From Methylophaga sp. (GTDB lineage: Bacteria > Pseudomonadota > Gammaproteobacteria > Nitrosococcales > Methylophagaceae): a stretch of DNA of 37,065 nucleotides. Location of the stretch: NCBI GenBank assembly GCA_024636315.1, contig JAGXHJ010000066.1, forward strand, positions 1-37,065. Reading direction: 5' to 3'. Numbering within the stretch: the stretch's first letter is position 1; the number at the start of each line of letters is the position of its first letter. Below are positions 8,496 through 24,800 of the stretch, one piece after another. Below the pieces are notes generated by a model, which was given only the letters and a program-made list of their open reading frames with translations, made no database searches and was not told the origin of the DNA. A program made the translations under genes and the position numbers.

Positions 8496-8518
8496 AATTA
8501 ATAATTAGGAGATAAAAG

Positions 8519-8962
8519 ATGCTCGAGAAATCAACATTATTTCTTTCTAGCGTTCTGGATGTTGCATCTAAAGAGCACAACAATTTAAAAGCCATATTAA
8601 AGTCGTTATGGAGTCATCCAATCAAATTAGCATCTGCGTTTGTTGTTGCTCCTTTTCTGGTTTTTCGAATAGCCCAAGTAGCTAATAATCCTGTTCGCAG
8701 ATGGGTTGCGAGCATCGGGCTTTTCATTGCAATTATTCTGGCATATGTGGCGGGAACATTTTTAGGTACTTTTGCAGGAGCACTAATTGTTATGAGTAGT
8801 GTTGGCTTACTTGCTGGAGTGGGCTTTTTGATAGGAACAACATTCAGTGTGTTTTTCAGTTTTATATTTGCAATAGTGGTCTTGAATTCTGTTTCTTTCT
8901 TTTTCTTAAAGGTAAATACTCAAGAAGTCATAGACTATCTCGATGAGATTTCTAACGAATAA
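8519..8962 (+). CDS. Small polytopic membrane protein, third gene of the TerB cassette
   Basis: A 147-aa protein that is mostly hydrophobic. After a 35-residue soluble N-terminus there are about four predicted membrane segments, roughly 36-54, 63-84, 86-108 and 109-130. Glycine-rich runs (GTFLGTFAGALI, VGLLAGVGFLIG) precede a short acidic tail (QEVIDYLDEISNE). A strong ribosome site (AGGAG) sits 7 nt before the ATG, and the gap from the TerB gene is 23 nt, so it belongs to the same operon. The family is unknown. The conserved arrangement suggests it forms a membrane complex with the two preceding products, which is inference. Confidence 0.8.
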   Translation: MLEKSTLFLSSVLDVASKEHNNLKAILKSLWSHPIKLASAFVVAPFLVFRIAQVANNPVRRWVASIGLFIAIILAYVAGTFLGTFAGALIVMSSVGLLAGVGFLIGTTFSVFFSFIFAIVVLNSVSFFFLKVNTQEVIDYLDEISNE

Positions 8963-8987
8963 GTTATAAAAGGAAGGGATATATCTC

Positions 8988-9018
8988 GCTGTCATTATTA
9001 ACAGCAGGTGTTTTTTTT
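8988..9018 (+). terminator. Possible terminator of the TerB cassette
   Basis: A weak hairpin (GCTGT at 8988-8992 with ACAGC at 9001-9005, 8-nt loop) is followed five bases later by eight T residues (9011-9018). It lies 26 nt after the last cassette gene. The stem is short, so efficiency is uncertain. Confidence 0.45.
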
Positions 9019-9401
9019 CATTGAGAGCCCTCGTTCTCATTATCTATTAAGTAATGCAAATATTCGATGTGACCAATATAGAATTCTGTCCAGCATAAAG
9101 TTCTTAAGCTAGCGAGTTACTATGATTTACTTAACGAACGCTCTCAGAGGGCTTGTACTGGCTTTATTTGCAATTTAGGTACATACTCTTCATCAATAAC
9201 TAATTGATATTAAATTAATTTCTAAAAAATCCGGCCGTAAAAGAATATTTCAATAAATTCTGGCATTTAGTGCCTAACTTTTAGCTAAAATATTCCATCG
9301 GTTAGTGATAACCAATTGATTTTTAACAGTTCTAAAATCTTACTTTAAATGCATTTTCACAGGTATTTACTGATAAGTCTAGATTTGGATTTGAGGCCTA
9401 C
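9019..9401. other. Non-coding gap at the right border of the accessory island
   Basis: No gene, RNA or clear promoter was identified between the TerB cassette and the convergent yjbQ. The sequence is AT-rich. The 13-mer TTAGTGATAACCA at 9302-9314 also occurs at 7000-7012, so it brackets the cassette; a chance match of this size is not rare in 37 kb. Confidence 0.5.
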
Positions 9402-9818
9402 TTATTCACCTTGGATGGTGATAATCACGCGTCGATGATATTTATGCGTACGATGTTCCCACAAGTAGATACCTTGCCAGATACCCAAACTGCATTGACC
9501 AGCACTGACTGGTACGGTCAAATCGGGATTAGTTAACACGGTTCTGATGTGTGCACTCATATCATCTGGGCCTTCATCTTGATGTAAAAACATGGCATCG
9601 CCGTCAGGCACAATATGTTGCATATAGGTTTCAAGATCACGCCGAACATCAGGATCTGCATTCTCACATAACATAATAGATGCGCTGGTATGTTGTACAA
9701 AGATATGACAAGTTCCAATTCTGATTCCTGATTGAGCGACCAGATTTTGAATTTCAGATGTAATATCGGTGGTACTTCGTCCAGGTGTTGAAATGACGAT
9801 CTCTTGCTGAAAAACCAT
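9402..9818 (-). CDS. yjbQ: YjbQ family (UPF0047) protein
   Basis: A 138-aa member of the widespread YjbQ/UPF0047 family, small trimeric proteins sometimes annotated as secondary thiamine-phosphate synthase. Family landmarks are visible: FVQHTSASIMLCENADPDV near residues 40-58, HQDEGPDDMSAHIRTVL near 79-95, and C-terminal GTWQGIYLWEHR-like LGIWQGIYLWEHRTH. The conserved His and Glu/Asp residues expected to bind metal are present. The ATG overlaps the stop of trpD2 by one base (TAATG), so translation is coupled. It is the last gene of the zipA-ligA-trpD2-yjbQ operon. The physiological role of the family is not firmly established. Confidence 0.92.
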   Translation of the reverse strand: MVFQQEIVISTPGRSTTDITSEIQNLVAQSGIRIGTCHIFVQHTSASIMLCENADPDVRRDLETYMQHIVPDGDAMFLHQDEGPDDMSAHIRTVLTNPDLTVPVSAGQCSLGIWQGIYLWEHRTHKYHRRVIITIQGE

Positions 9819-10867
9819 TATTTGAGTCCTCGTTCAAAACGAGCTTTAGCTTGTCCTGATCTAATAACTTGGCGAACATGATCGGCGGCTTGTTTAGGTG
9901 TTGCTTGTAATTCACAGTGCCATAATGTCATGGCGGCGCCATAAACTAAGCTATCAAATGCCGGACCTGCTTTTCCAGATAATGCATCCAATCCTAATTC
10001 GACAGTATGTTTGGCTGTTACTGTCTGATCTAATTCTGGTAAAACACCACGCGTTGTTTGTTCTATACCATACTCTGTAGGATCCATTACGCAGGTTTCA
10101 ACATTATCTTTCCAGGCGCGGAAACAATTTGCTGATTCTCGCAAAGTAGGCAACACCCCTCCTTCTAAACCCCTGATAACTAAGGCAGAATGGAAACCAA
10201 CTTGTTGTGCTAACCACGCTAACACGTTGGGATAGGCCTTATGAACAAAACCTATTTGTAGGTGTGTACGCCCTTTTGCTTTAATCGGCATGACTAACTT
10301 TTCTAATGCCGCCAGACTGGGGCGTTTTATCATTTTAGTACGTAAATCTTCTAAGGCGTATAAGGCTGGTGTGGCATGTTGTTGATCGATATAAGACCAG
10401 CCTAGATCAGGATTATTCACCCTTTCGGTAGCTGCTTGAACTGAAAGGTCTACATTCATGCCCGCTTCTGCTAATACTTGTGAATGTGTTACCCCGAATT
10501 TTGGGCCCATTTCTTTTACGCCTTGCGATACTGTTGGCAATCCCGATGCGGCTAGAACGGCAGGTAGAAAGGCGGTAACGGGACAATGTCGGTTATAACC
10601 ATTATAAGGTTCAGATAGAATTAGTAGATTATCAACGTCAGCTTGGCATTGTGCAGTGGATGCTTGCAGGGCTTGTAAAATGCCTAAGTTTTCATCGTTT
10701 GTTTCAGTTTTCATACGTAAAGCAATAAAGAATATTGCAGCTCGTACAGGATCGGCATTGCCAGATAAGATTTCTAACATCGCTAAATTGGCTTCTTCAA
10801 TTGAGAGATCTTTGCTCAAATGAGGGCCTGTGGCGACTTTTTTAATGGCTTCAGCCAATGCTGTCAT
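9818..10867 (-). CDS. ybiB: TrpD2/YbiB, anthranilate phosphoribosyltransferase-like protein
   Basis: A 349-aa homologue of the glycosyltransferase family 3 / TrpD2 (E. coli YbiB) group. It has the TrpD fold (N-terminal helical domain LSIEEANLAMLEILSGNADPVRAAIFFIALRMKTET; phosphoribosyl-binding region around VTAFLPAVLAASGLPTVSQGV) but lacks the canonical KHGNR motif of true TrpD. At the corresponding place it has PYNGYNRHCPVTAF. YbiB-type proteins bind nucleic acid rather than making tryptophan intermediates. It follows ligA by 11 nt and overlaps yjbQ by one base. A ribosome site (AGGAA) precedes the ATG by about 10 nt. In E. coli ybiB is adjacent to the SOS helicase gene dinG, consistent with an ancestral link to the dinG across the island. 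Confidence 0.88.
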   Translation of the reverse strand: MTALAEAIKKVATGPHLSKDLSIEEANLAMLEILSGNADPVRAAIFFIALRMKTETNDENLGILQALQASTAQCQADVDNLLILSEPYNGYNRHCPVTAFLPAVLAASGLPTVSQGVKEMGPKFGVTHSQVLAEAGMNVDLSVQAATERVNNPDLGWSYIDQQHATPALYALEDLRTKMIKRPSLAALEKLVMPIKAKGRTHLQIGFVHKAYPNVLAWLAQQVGFHSALVIRGLEGGVLPTLRESANCFRAWKDNVETCVMDPTEYGIEQTTRGVLPELDQTVTAKHTVELGLDALSGKAGPAFDSLVYGAAMTLWHCELQATPKQAADHVRQVIRSGQAKARFERGLK

Positions 10868-10878
10868 AATATATATTC

Positions 10879-13801
<2,923 letters not shown>

Positions 13802-13866
13802 TTATTGTGGAACCTCTGTATCAACTAAGGGATAATGGTTGTTTTTTACATATGATGAGCATTTTC

Positions 13867-14256
13867 ATGACCACACAACCAAGCAAACAATTGGAAACCT
13901 TCGACAACGCAATGCCGGAGCGTGATTATACCATTCACATCGAGACACCAGAATTTACTTGTTTGTGTCCTAAAACAGGTCAACCTGACTTTGCGACCAT
14001 TAAGATTGACTACGTACCTGATTTAAAGTGTGTTGAATTAAAGGCTTACAAGCTTTACTTATGGTCTTACCGTAACGAAGGTGCCTTCCACGAAAAAGTA
14101 ACTAATCAAATTTTAGATGACTTAGTAGCGATTTGTGATCCACGATTTATGCGTATTACCGGTGTTTTTAATGTTCGTGGCGGTGTTTACACAACGGTTG
14201 TTGCTGAACATCGTAAAGCGGGTTGGGTTGCACCAACACCTGTTCAACTTCCATAA
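13867..14256 (+). CDS. queF: NADPH-dependent 7-cyano-7-deazaguanine reductase QueF (unimodular)
   Basis: Reduces preQ0 to preQ1 in queuosine biosynthesis using NADPH. The 129-aa product from the ATG at 13867 is the short, Bacillus-type form rather than the two-domain form of E. coli. The active-site Cys34 (in [13 protein letters not shown]) and Asp41 have the family's seven-residue spacing, and the QueF motif appears as [20 protein letters not shown]. In-frame starts at 13852 or 13855 (ATG) or 13807 (GTG) are possible. I chose 13867 because [12 protein letters not shown] is the usual N-terminus of this family. No preQ1 riboswitch is evident in the short leader. It lies 18 nt before the sugar kinase gene. 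Confidence 0.93.
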   Translation: MTTQPSKQLETFDNAMPERDYTIHIETPEFTCLCPKTGQPDFATIKIDYVPDLKCVELKAYKLYLWSYRNEGAFHEKVTNQILDDLVAICDPRFMRITGVFNVRGGVYTTVVAEHRKAGWVAPTPVQLP

Positions 14257-14274
14257 GCTAACAAGATAAGCGTT

Positions 14275-15555
14275 ATGAATAATAACGCCTACATTGGTAT
14301 TGATCTCGGCACCTCAGGGTGTCGAGCCATTGCCATAGATGATCATTCAAACATTATCACTAGCAGTCGCTTAGCTTTTCAAGCACCTCATTCCAATAAT
14401 ACTTCTGAACAAGACCCGAGTTATCACTGGCAATGTGTGAAAAAAGTGTTAATTGATCTCATTCCTGAGTGTCAGCACTATGAAATTCGAAGCATTGCTG
14501 TTGATGCCACTTCTGGCTCGATATTAATCACCGACGCGCTCGGTAATCCGCAAACACCACTGTTAATGTATAACGATGCTCGCGCTGTTGAACAAGCAAA
14601 GTTGATTGCTGATATTGCTCCAGCACAATCTGGGGCTCATGGTGCGACTAGTGGTTTAGCTAAATTAGTCTATTTACAACAGCATAATGTCCTAGCCCAA
14701 TCCCCAAATAATCATTTATTACATCAAGCAGATTGGATTAATTTCCGTCTTGGCGCGCCTTTAGGCATAAGCGATGAAAATAATGCACTCAAAACAGGCT
14801 ACGATCCGGTTCAACGCTGCTGGCCAAATTGGCTTGATTTCATCACCAATCGAGCTGTTTTACCGAAAGTTGTGCCGCCGGGAGCCATTATTGGGCTTTT
14901 ATCTGATGATTTATGTAAGCAATTAAACTTAACATCCCCACCCAAAATCGTTGCAGGTACAACCGATAGTATTGCCGCATTATTGGCCACTGGAGCTAAT
15001 GAAATAGGCGATGCTGTGACCTCGTTGGGCTCAACACTGGTTGTTAAATTGATCAGCGATACACCGATTTTTTTACCTGAGCAAGGAATTTATAGCCACC
15101 GTTTAGCTGATAAATGGTTAGTCGGCGGCGCATCAAATACCGGCGGAGCCGTATTAAATGAATTCTTTAATAATGAACAATTACAAGTTCTTAGCAGTTT
15201 AATCTCAATAAATAATCAGGTTCCTGATTACTATCCTTTATTAACTAAAGGTGAACGTTTTCCAATCTGTGATCCTGAGTTGGCCCCTAGGCTATCACCC
15301 CGCCCTAATCGTGATGTTGAGTTTTTACATGGCATGTTGGCCGGTATGGCAAAAATTGAACAACAAGCTTATCAAAAGCTAGAAGACGCTGGGGCTTCAT
15401 CAGTAAAATCAATAAGAACAGTCGGCGGCGGTGCCGTTAATCTAGTTTGGCAAGCACTCCGTCAGCAACATATACTCTTACCTTTCATTTCAGCTGAACA
15501 TACAGAAGCTGCTTTTGGTGCGGCATGTTTAGCTAAAAATGCCATGGCCAATTAA
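14275..15555 (+). CDS. FGGY-family carbohydrate kinase (ribulokinase/xylulokinase-like)
   Basis: ATP-dependent sugar kinase of 426 aa with the two-lobed actin-like FGGY fold. The N-terminal phosphate-binding loop is YIGIDLGTSGCRAI (Asp10). The probable catalytic base is Asp231 in VAGTTDSIAALLATG, followed by the second nucleotide-binding loop (VTSLGSTLVVK). It is shorter than classical xylulokinase (about 480 aa) and resembles the compact group containing the cyanobacterial/plant D-ribulose kinases (SePSK type), so a ketopentose substrate is plausible but unproven. Spacing suggests co-transcription with queF and, 25 nt downstream, cysZ. Confidence 0.85.
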   Translation: MNNNAYIGIDLGTSGCRAIAIDDHSNIITSSRLAFQAPHSNNTSEQDPSYHWQCVKKVLIDLIPECQHYEIRSIAVDATSGSILITDALGNPQTPLLMYNDARAVEQAKLIADIAPAQSGAHGATSGLAKLVYLQQHNVLAQSPNNHLLHQADWINFRLGAPLGISDENNALKTGYDPVQRCWPNWLDFITNRAVLPKVVPPGAIIGLLSDDLCKQLNLTSPPKIVAGTTDSIAALLATGANEIGDAVTSLGSTLVVKLISDTPIFLPEQGIYSHRLADKWLVGGASNTGGAVLNEFFNNEQLQVLSSLISINNQVPDYYPLLTKGERFPICDPELAPRLSPRPNRDVEFLHGMLAGMAKIEQQAYQKLEDAGASSVKSIRTVGGGAVNLVWQALRQQHILLPFISAEHTEAAFGAACLAKNAMAN

Positions 15556-15580
15556 TCTAATTTTAAAGTAAGAGTTTTTT

Positions 15581-19721
<4,141 letters not shown>

Positions 19722-19735
<14 letters not shown>

Positions 19736-20486
19736 GCAATTCTTTTAAAACTTCCACAGTAATGTAGTTAGCACTAATGGCTTGTCCCGAAATAAGGCTA
19801 CACGGCATGTCTGGCTCGCCTAAGTGATTAAATACACTGATAGCGCCACTGAAATCATCATCTTGCGTGTAAGCATTCAGGGTGACTATAGTAGGGATAT
19901 TGGCCCCTATAGATGACAAAACACCGTTAGCTGAATCTTCAAGCACTAAACATTCATCTGCAGATAAGCCAATCTGTTGCAAACAATAATCAAAAATATC
20001 TGACGGGGGTTTTTTTGCCGGCACAATATCACCTGCGGCAATACAATCAAACCAATCTAAGGCCTGCTCGCCTAAAGTACTTTTTATTAATGCGGTTACA
20101 TTTTCTGGCGTGGTGGTAGTGGCGATGGCAACACCTAAACCTGCTTGGCGAATTTCATTGATCAAGCGAACAACGCCTGGACGTAATGCAATGGCATTTG
20201 ATTCTAAGAGCGCGACATAATGTTTAGTTTTAGCGGCATGTAAATTGGTAATAAGATCGTTAATATTACCTACATATTTAAAGTCCGAATGAAAGTCATT
20301 TAGGAAATATCGAATGCGCTCTTTTCCACCTGTAACGGCCAGTAATTTTCCGTATAAATCTTCGTTCCACACCCAATTTAAACCTGCATCAATGAATGCG
20401 CGGTTGAAGGCTATTCTATGGCCATCACGCTCGGTTTCTGCCAAGGTGCCATCAACATCAAATATAACCGTTTTTAATTGCTTCAT
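19722..20486 (-). CDS. HAD-superfamily phosphatase, CbbY-like
   Basis: A 254-aa HAD subfamily IA hydrolase. Motif I is FDVDGTLAETERDGHR with nucleophile Asp10 and Asp12. Motif II lies in IATTTTPEN, motif III lysine in AKKPPSDIF and motif IV in LVLEDSANGV. The ETERDGHR cap sequence is characteristic of CbbY, a sugar-bisphosphate phosphatase first known from Calvin-cycle operons, but no Calvin genes are nearby, so the substrate is open. A GTG at 20537 would extend it by 17 residues. I prefer the ATG at 20486, which has GGAG about 10 nt upstream, and the extension would overlap the dksA promoter. Confidence 0.87.
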
Positions 20487-20531
20487 CGCCAATTTCTCCA
20501 CATAAAAATCAGCACGAATGATATCAAATTT

Positions 20532-20560
20532 TTGCACATCTAGGTTTCATCTGGTATAGA
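20532..20560 (+). promoter_or_regulatory. Sigma-70-type promoter for dksA
   Basis: TTGCAC (20532-20537) and TATAGA (20555-20560) are separated by exactly 17 bp, a good match to the consensus. The predicted start is near 20567, about 30 nt before the dksA ATG. Confidence 0.65.
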
Positions 20561-20596
20561 TGCGCCCTTAAATTTTAAAGTTATGAGGTTTTTCAC

Positions 20597-21019
20597 ATGG
20601 AATCATTGCCGACAAGTGCACAAATTGCTCCCTACCAAAAAGAGGCTGGGGAAGAATATATGAGTGCTACACAACTAACCCATTTTCGAACTATTTTAAA
20701 TGGTTGGAAAAGAGAGTTAATGGAAGAAGTCGATAATACCGTTTCTCACATGAAAGACGATGCTGCTAACTTCCCTGATCCTAATGATCGTGCCACTCAA
20801 GAAGAAGAATTTACCTTAGAACTTCGTACGCGTGACCGTGAACGTAAGTTAATCAAAAAAATTAATCAATCACTTGAAGACATGGATAAGGGTGACTACG
20901 GTTTTTGTGAGTCTTGTGGTACTGATATTGGTCTTCGCCGCCTTGAAGCTCGCCCAACAGCCAACTTATGTATTGATTGTAAAACACTAGCTGAAATCAG
21001 AGAGAAAAACCGCGTTTAA
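20597..21019 (+). CDS. dksA: RNA polymerase-binding transcription factor DksA
   Basis: Binds the RNA polymerase secondary channel and works with ppGpp to tune rRNA and amino-acid promoters. The 140-aa protein aligns with E. coli DksA over nearly its full length (YQKEAGEEYM, the coiled-coil with DAANFPDPNDRATQEEEF, and the zinc finger CESCG...CIDC). The coiled-coil-tip acidic residues needed for activity are kept (DRATQEEEF region, residues about 55-65). The ATG has an AGG ribosome site. A strong hairpin terminator follows. Confidence 0.97.
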   Translation: MESLPTSAQIAPYQKEAGEEYMSATQLTHFRTILNGWKRELMEEVDNTVSHMKDDAANFPDPNDRATQEEEFTLELRTRDRERKLIKKINQSLEDMDKGDYGFCESCGTDIGLRRLEARPTANLCIDCKTLAEIREKNRV

Positions 21020-21058
21020 TATTAAACGAGAAACCTCAGCTGATAGCAGGCAAAAAAA

Positions 21059-21086
21059 AGCCCCGAATTAATCGGGGCTTTTTTTT
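21059..21086. terminator. Bidirectional intrinsic terminator between dksA and prx
   Basis: Perfect 8-bp GC-rich stem (AGCCCCGA at 21059-21066 with TCGGGGCT at 21072-21079), 5-nt loop, flanked by a run of A on the left and T on the right. It can terminate both the rightward dksA and the leftward peroxiredoxin transcript. Confidence 0.93.
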
Positions 21087-21105
21087 GTTCTTAACACGCT
21101 AATTG

Positions 21106-21705
21106 CTATAGTTTATCTGCATTTTTTGCTAGATAATCAGCAACGCCAGCAGCATCAGGTTTCATACCTTCATCACCTTTCTGCCAACCAGCTGGGCAAA
21201 CTTCGCCATGTTCTTCAGTAAATTGTAATGCATCAACTAAACGTAACATTTCATCTACTTCACGGCCTAGTGGTAAATCATTAACCACTTGGTGACGAAC
21301 AATACCGTCTTTATCGATTAAGAATGAACCACGTAATGCGACACCTGCTGGGTGTTTAATGCCGTATGCTTCAACGATTGAGTGTTGAATATCAGCAACT
21401 AGTGGGAAATCAATTTTGCCGATACCACCATGTTTAACTTCTGTATTGCGCCATGCTAAATGAGTGAATTGTGAATCAATAGAAACACCAATCACTTGTA
21501 CACCACGTTTTTCAAATTCAGCAACACGGTGGTGATGAGCAATAATTTCAGATGGGCATACAAAAGTAAAATCTAGTGGGTAAAAGAATAAAACAATATA
21601 TTTACCCTTGTAATCTGACAATGAAAAATTTTCATTGATGCTGTTGTCAGGCATTACTGCTGCTGCGGTAAAATCTGGGGCTGGGCTAGTAACTAATACG
21701 CTCAT
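21106..21705 (-). CDS. 2-Cys peroxiredoxin (AhpC/Prx1 type)
   Basis: Thiol peroxidase that reduces hydrogen peroxide and organic peroxides. From the ATG at 21705 it has 199 aa with peroxidatic Cys50 in FTFVCPSE, the supporting Thr and Arg (Arg123-region GVALRG), the GGIG motif near 93-96, and the resolving Cys170 in GEVCPAGW. This is the typical dimeric 2-Cys form. I chose this start because TTAGGAG precedes it; a longer frame from 21753 lacks a ribosome site and adds an unlike tail. No OxyR site was identified. Confidence 0.93.
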   Translation of the reverse strand: MSVLVTSPAPDFTAAAVMPDNSINENFSLSDYKGKYIVLFFYPLDFTFVCPSEIIAHHHRVAEFEKRGVQVIGVSIDSQFTHLAWRNTEVKHGGIGKIDFPLVADIQHSIVEAYGIKHPAGVALRGSFLIDKDGIVRHQVVNDLPLGREVDEMLRLVDALQFTEEHGEVCPAGWQKGDEGMKPDAAGVADYLAKNADKL

Positions 21706-21824
21706 AATGGCTCCTAAAAGTCTATTATTGGATTGGAGAAAAGTCATCGACACGACGACTCAATGAATTACCTAGTAAAACACTCGGCTATGCTATCAAT
21801 ATCATTTAGTAATGTCTATTCGTT

Positions 21825-24800
21825 TTAGCGTTCATGAGTGTATAAAAAGTCGACGCTGGTTTCTATTCCAGATTCGGCTTTTAAGCTCCAAATTTTGCTC
21901 AATTTATAACGCATAATAACGGTACTCACAGGTTCAAAAATACCAATGCCATAACCCAGATATAATTTTGGTGACAGGTATTTACCAATTTGCACGGCGG
22001 TATCTTCACCACCATCACCCTTGATGCCGACACTATCAAGACCGAAGGTACTCGCAATTCGGTCGCCTATTTGATTGCCACCTTTGATACCTAATCCTGT
22101 TGCAGCTGAAGCAAGTAAGGCAGCATCAGCTACTGATGCTTCACCGATAGGCCTACCTAATACTATATAAGCAAGAATGTTATCTTGGCTCATTGCAGGT
22201 GTCGAAAATAGCGTGATCTGTGGATTATTAGCCGCGCCTTGTACATGAAGACCCGCTGTGAAGCCATCGCCTTTTCTAAGCGCTTTAACATCAAGTTGTG
22301 GGTTATCTAATGCCCCGCCAGAAAATAGTATTTTGCCATCATCAACCGCTAATTTTTGGCCATAAGCTGTATATTTACCATCCTTAATAATAATAGCGCC
22401 AGTACCCAGCAAAATTTTACTGGTATCCCCCGTCACCTGTAATTTTCCTGTTAAACGACTATTAAATCCGACAGCAGCAATTTTAACTTTATCACCCAAG
22501 GTAACGTTGACATTCAAGATGGTTGGAAAAGTCTTTTTTTCAGCCTCTGATACAGTGTTACTAAGCACGATGACATCTTTACTAGGTGAAACAGGCATAT
22601 TAAACTGTAAAGGTGCTAGCTCAGCTTCTGGGATGGTTACAGAGCCACTTACTTGTGATGACTTGGCATTCATTGAGAATTTTAAGTCGGTTGAAGCAAT
22701 AACATAGGCTTCTGGCAAGTTTACTAATTCTGTATTGGTTGCTTTCAAGTTGGCATCCATTTGCCAAGTATCATCTTTAGCGACAAATTGACCGCCCCCA
22801 ACTAAATTACCCTTACCTGATTTAGCTTGATAAGAAAATTCAATACCTTTGTCGAGACTACCTTGAGCATTGACATTCATTTCAGTCAGTATTAAACCTA
22901 AACTAGGTAATTCAACTGACGACTTATCGAGTGTAATTTTACCAATCAGGGCAGGATTTTTAACGGTACCTGTGACTGACATATCAACGTTTAACTGTCC
23001 TTTCAAGTTGTCATATTCAGGGTTTAAATCATCAAATATCGACAAGTCATCAACTTTAGTTTTGAAAGCGCCACTGAGAGGTGCTTTATTAGGATCGTTC
23101 ATTACTACTTCTAGAATAGGAAGCTCGATTCTCCCTGTTAATGGCGACACTCCTTTTAAGTCAGGAGCAATAAATACATTCGCTGAGGTATTTTTTTCTG
23201 TCAGCAGATAATCAAATTTAACCGTTTTTAATGGTATTACTCTCTTTTCTTTTTGACCAATAGCATCGAGTAAAATACTCCCATTTACTAAGTTTAGTTC
23301 TCCTTGACCTTTAGTGGGATATTGATTGCTACCTGATAATGCAAATTGGCCTTGTATTTGACCTTCTATAGGCTCTAGATCTGGTACAAAAGCGTGCAAT
23401 ACACTCATCGAAAGTTTATTCAATCGCCCCGCACCTTGCCAATTACCTTCTGGTGAATAATTAGCGTGGAAACAAATGTCGCCTTTGTCTGATTGTAGAC
23501 ACTGTTCTGCAATTAAACCTTGGTCACTAGCCAGATTAATACGGCCTTGCTTGGTTAAATTCCAAACACCAGCTTGTGTTTGGTCAAGCTTTAGCTTAAT
23601 CAGTTGACCCTGCCAATTTGTATCTGTCAGTTGTCCCGATACATTGCCCGACGCATTGATCTGCTCACCACTCACATCAAACGAAAGCTGATGACTGTCT
23701 TTACTACCTGCAATATTAAGTTCTGCATTAAGTGCTGGTATGGTGTTCATTTTCATGTCAGTCAGTACTACTTTTCCGTTGACTTGACCCTGCCTGTCTA
23801 AACTGAAATTACTATTTGCCTTAGCGATAGCAACACCATCAGCATAGGCAATTTTTTGTCCTGACAGCGTTGCTTTGATGACCGGGGCATCTAGCTTGCC
23901 GGTAACGGTTGCTGAAGCGTTAAGCTGTCCGCCTAGATCCGGGTACAAATCTGCCAAATCAGGTGAGTCTAGTAGCCAATTTAACGCTAAAGTATCTTGC
24001 ATATGGCCATTAACTGAGATCGTTGATTTTCCAGAGACTAGCTGTAAGTTAGGGATGTTTAATTGGCTTTTTATATAAGAAAGTTCACCTTGTAAATGTA
24101 ATGGTCGTTTTCTTAAACTACCTTTTACATCTAAAGCTTCTATCCGAATATCTGCCATTTGGTCATGTAGGTTATCGACGGACATTGTCCAACCACCAGA
24201 TAAATCACCTGTCCATTCGGGTGAAAACAGGTCGGGATTTATGTTGTGCAGGTTAATCTTACCATTCAGTTTAAAGGCATCAAGCCAAAATAGTTCTCCA
24301 TCAAAGCCAACAGTACCGTTACCAGTTTTTGTGTTGATAACCAACTGCTTGAAGCCCTTATCTGTTCCTGTACCTTTAATGTTAATGCTTGCAGGTTTCG
24401 CATCTACTGATAGTGCAACAGCAGAAGTCAGTGTGAATGTTTCTGTGGTGCCTGATAAAACGAGATCACCCGCTTCACTGTTAATCATTAACTTACTTAA
24501 GGCTTCTGGTACAACGATGTTTTGCCAGTTGGCAGCTAATTCGAAGCTAGAACCAGACTGCCAATTGAACCAACCAGCAAAGGTTGCCTTGCCGCCAAAG
24601 CCATTGACCTGTAGTTGTTTCAAATCAATTTTATTTGCAGTGCCTTGTGCATTGGCCTGCCAGATTAAGTGTTGCTGTTCTGCATCCAGTTCACTGCTAA
24701 TTGCAACAGTATACTGTTCAAGATCACCGCTGACGGTGAATTCACCTTTCGCACTAGTGACTGTTTTTATAGGTTCTAGTAATGGCCAAGCTAATTGCTG

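Noticed and set aside
9818-10867. Assignment as a true anthranilate phosphoribosyltransferase (TrpD).
   Set aside because: The canonical KHGNR substrate motif is absent, no trp genes are nearby, and the sequence fits the TrpD2/YbiB group.
13802-13866. Possible preQ1 riboswitch before queF.
   Set aside because: The leader is only about 65 nt and lacks the pseudoknot pattern of preQ1 riboswitches.
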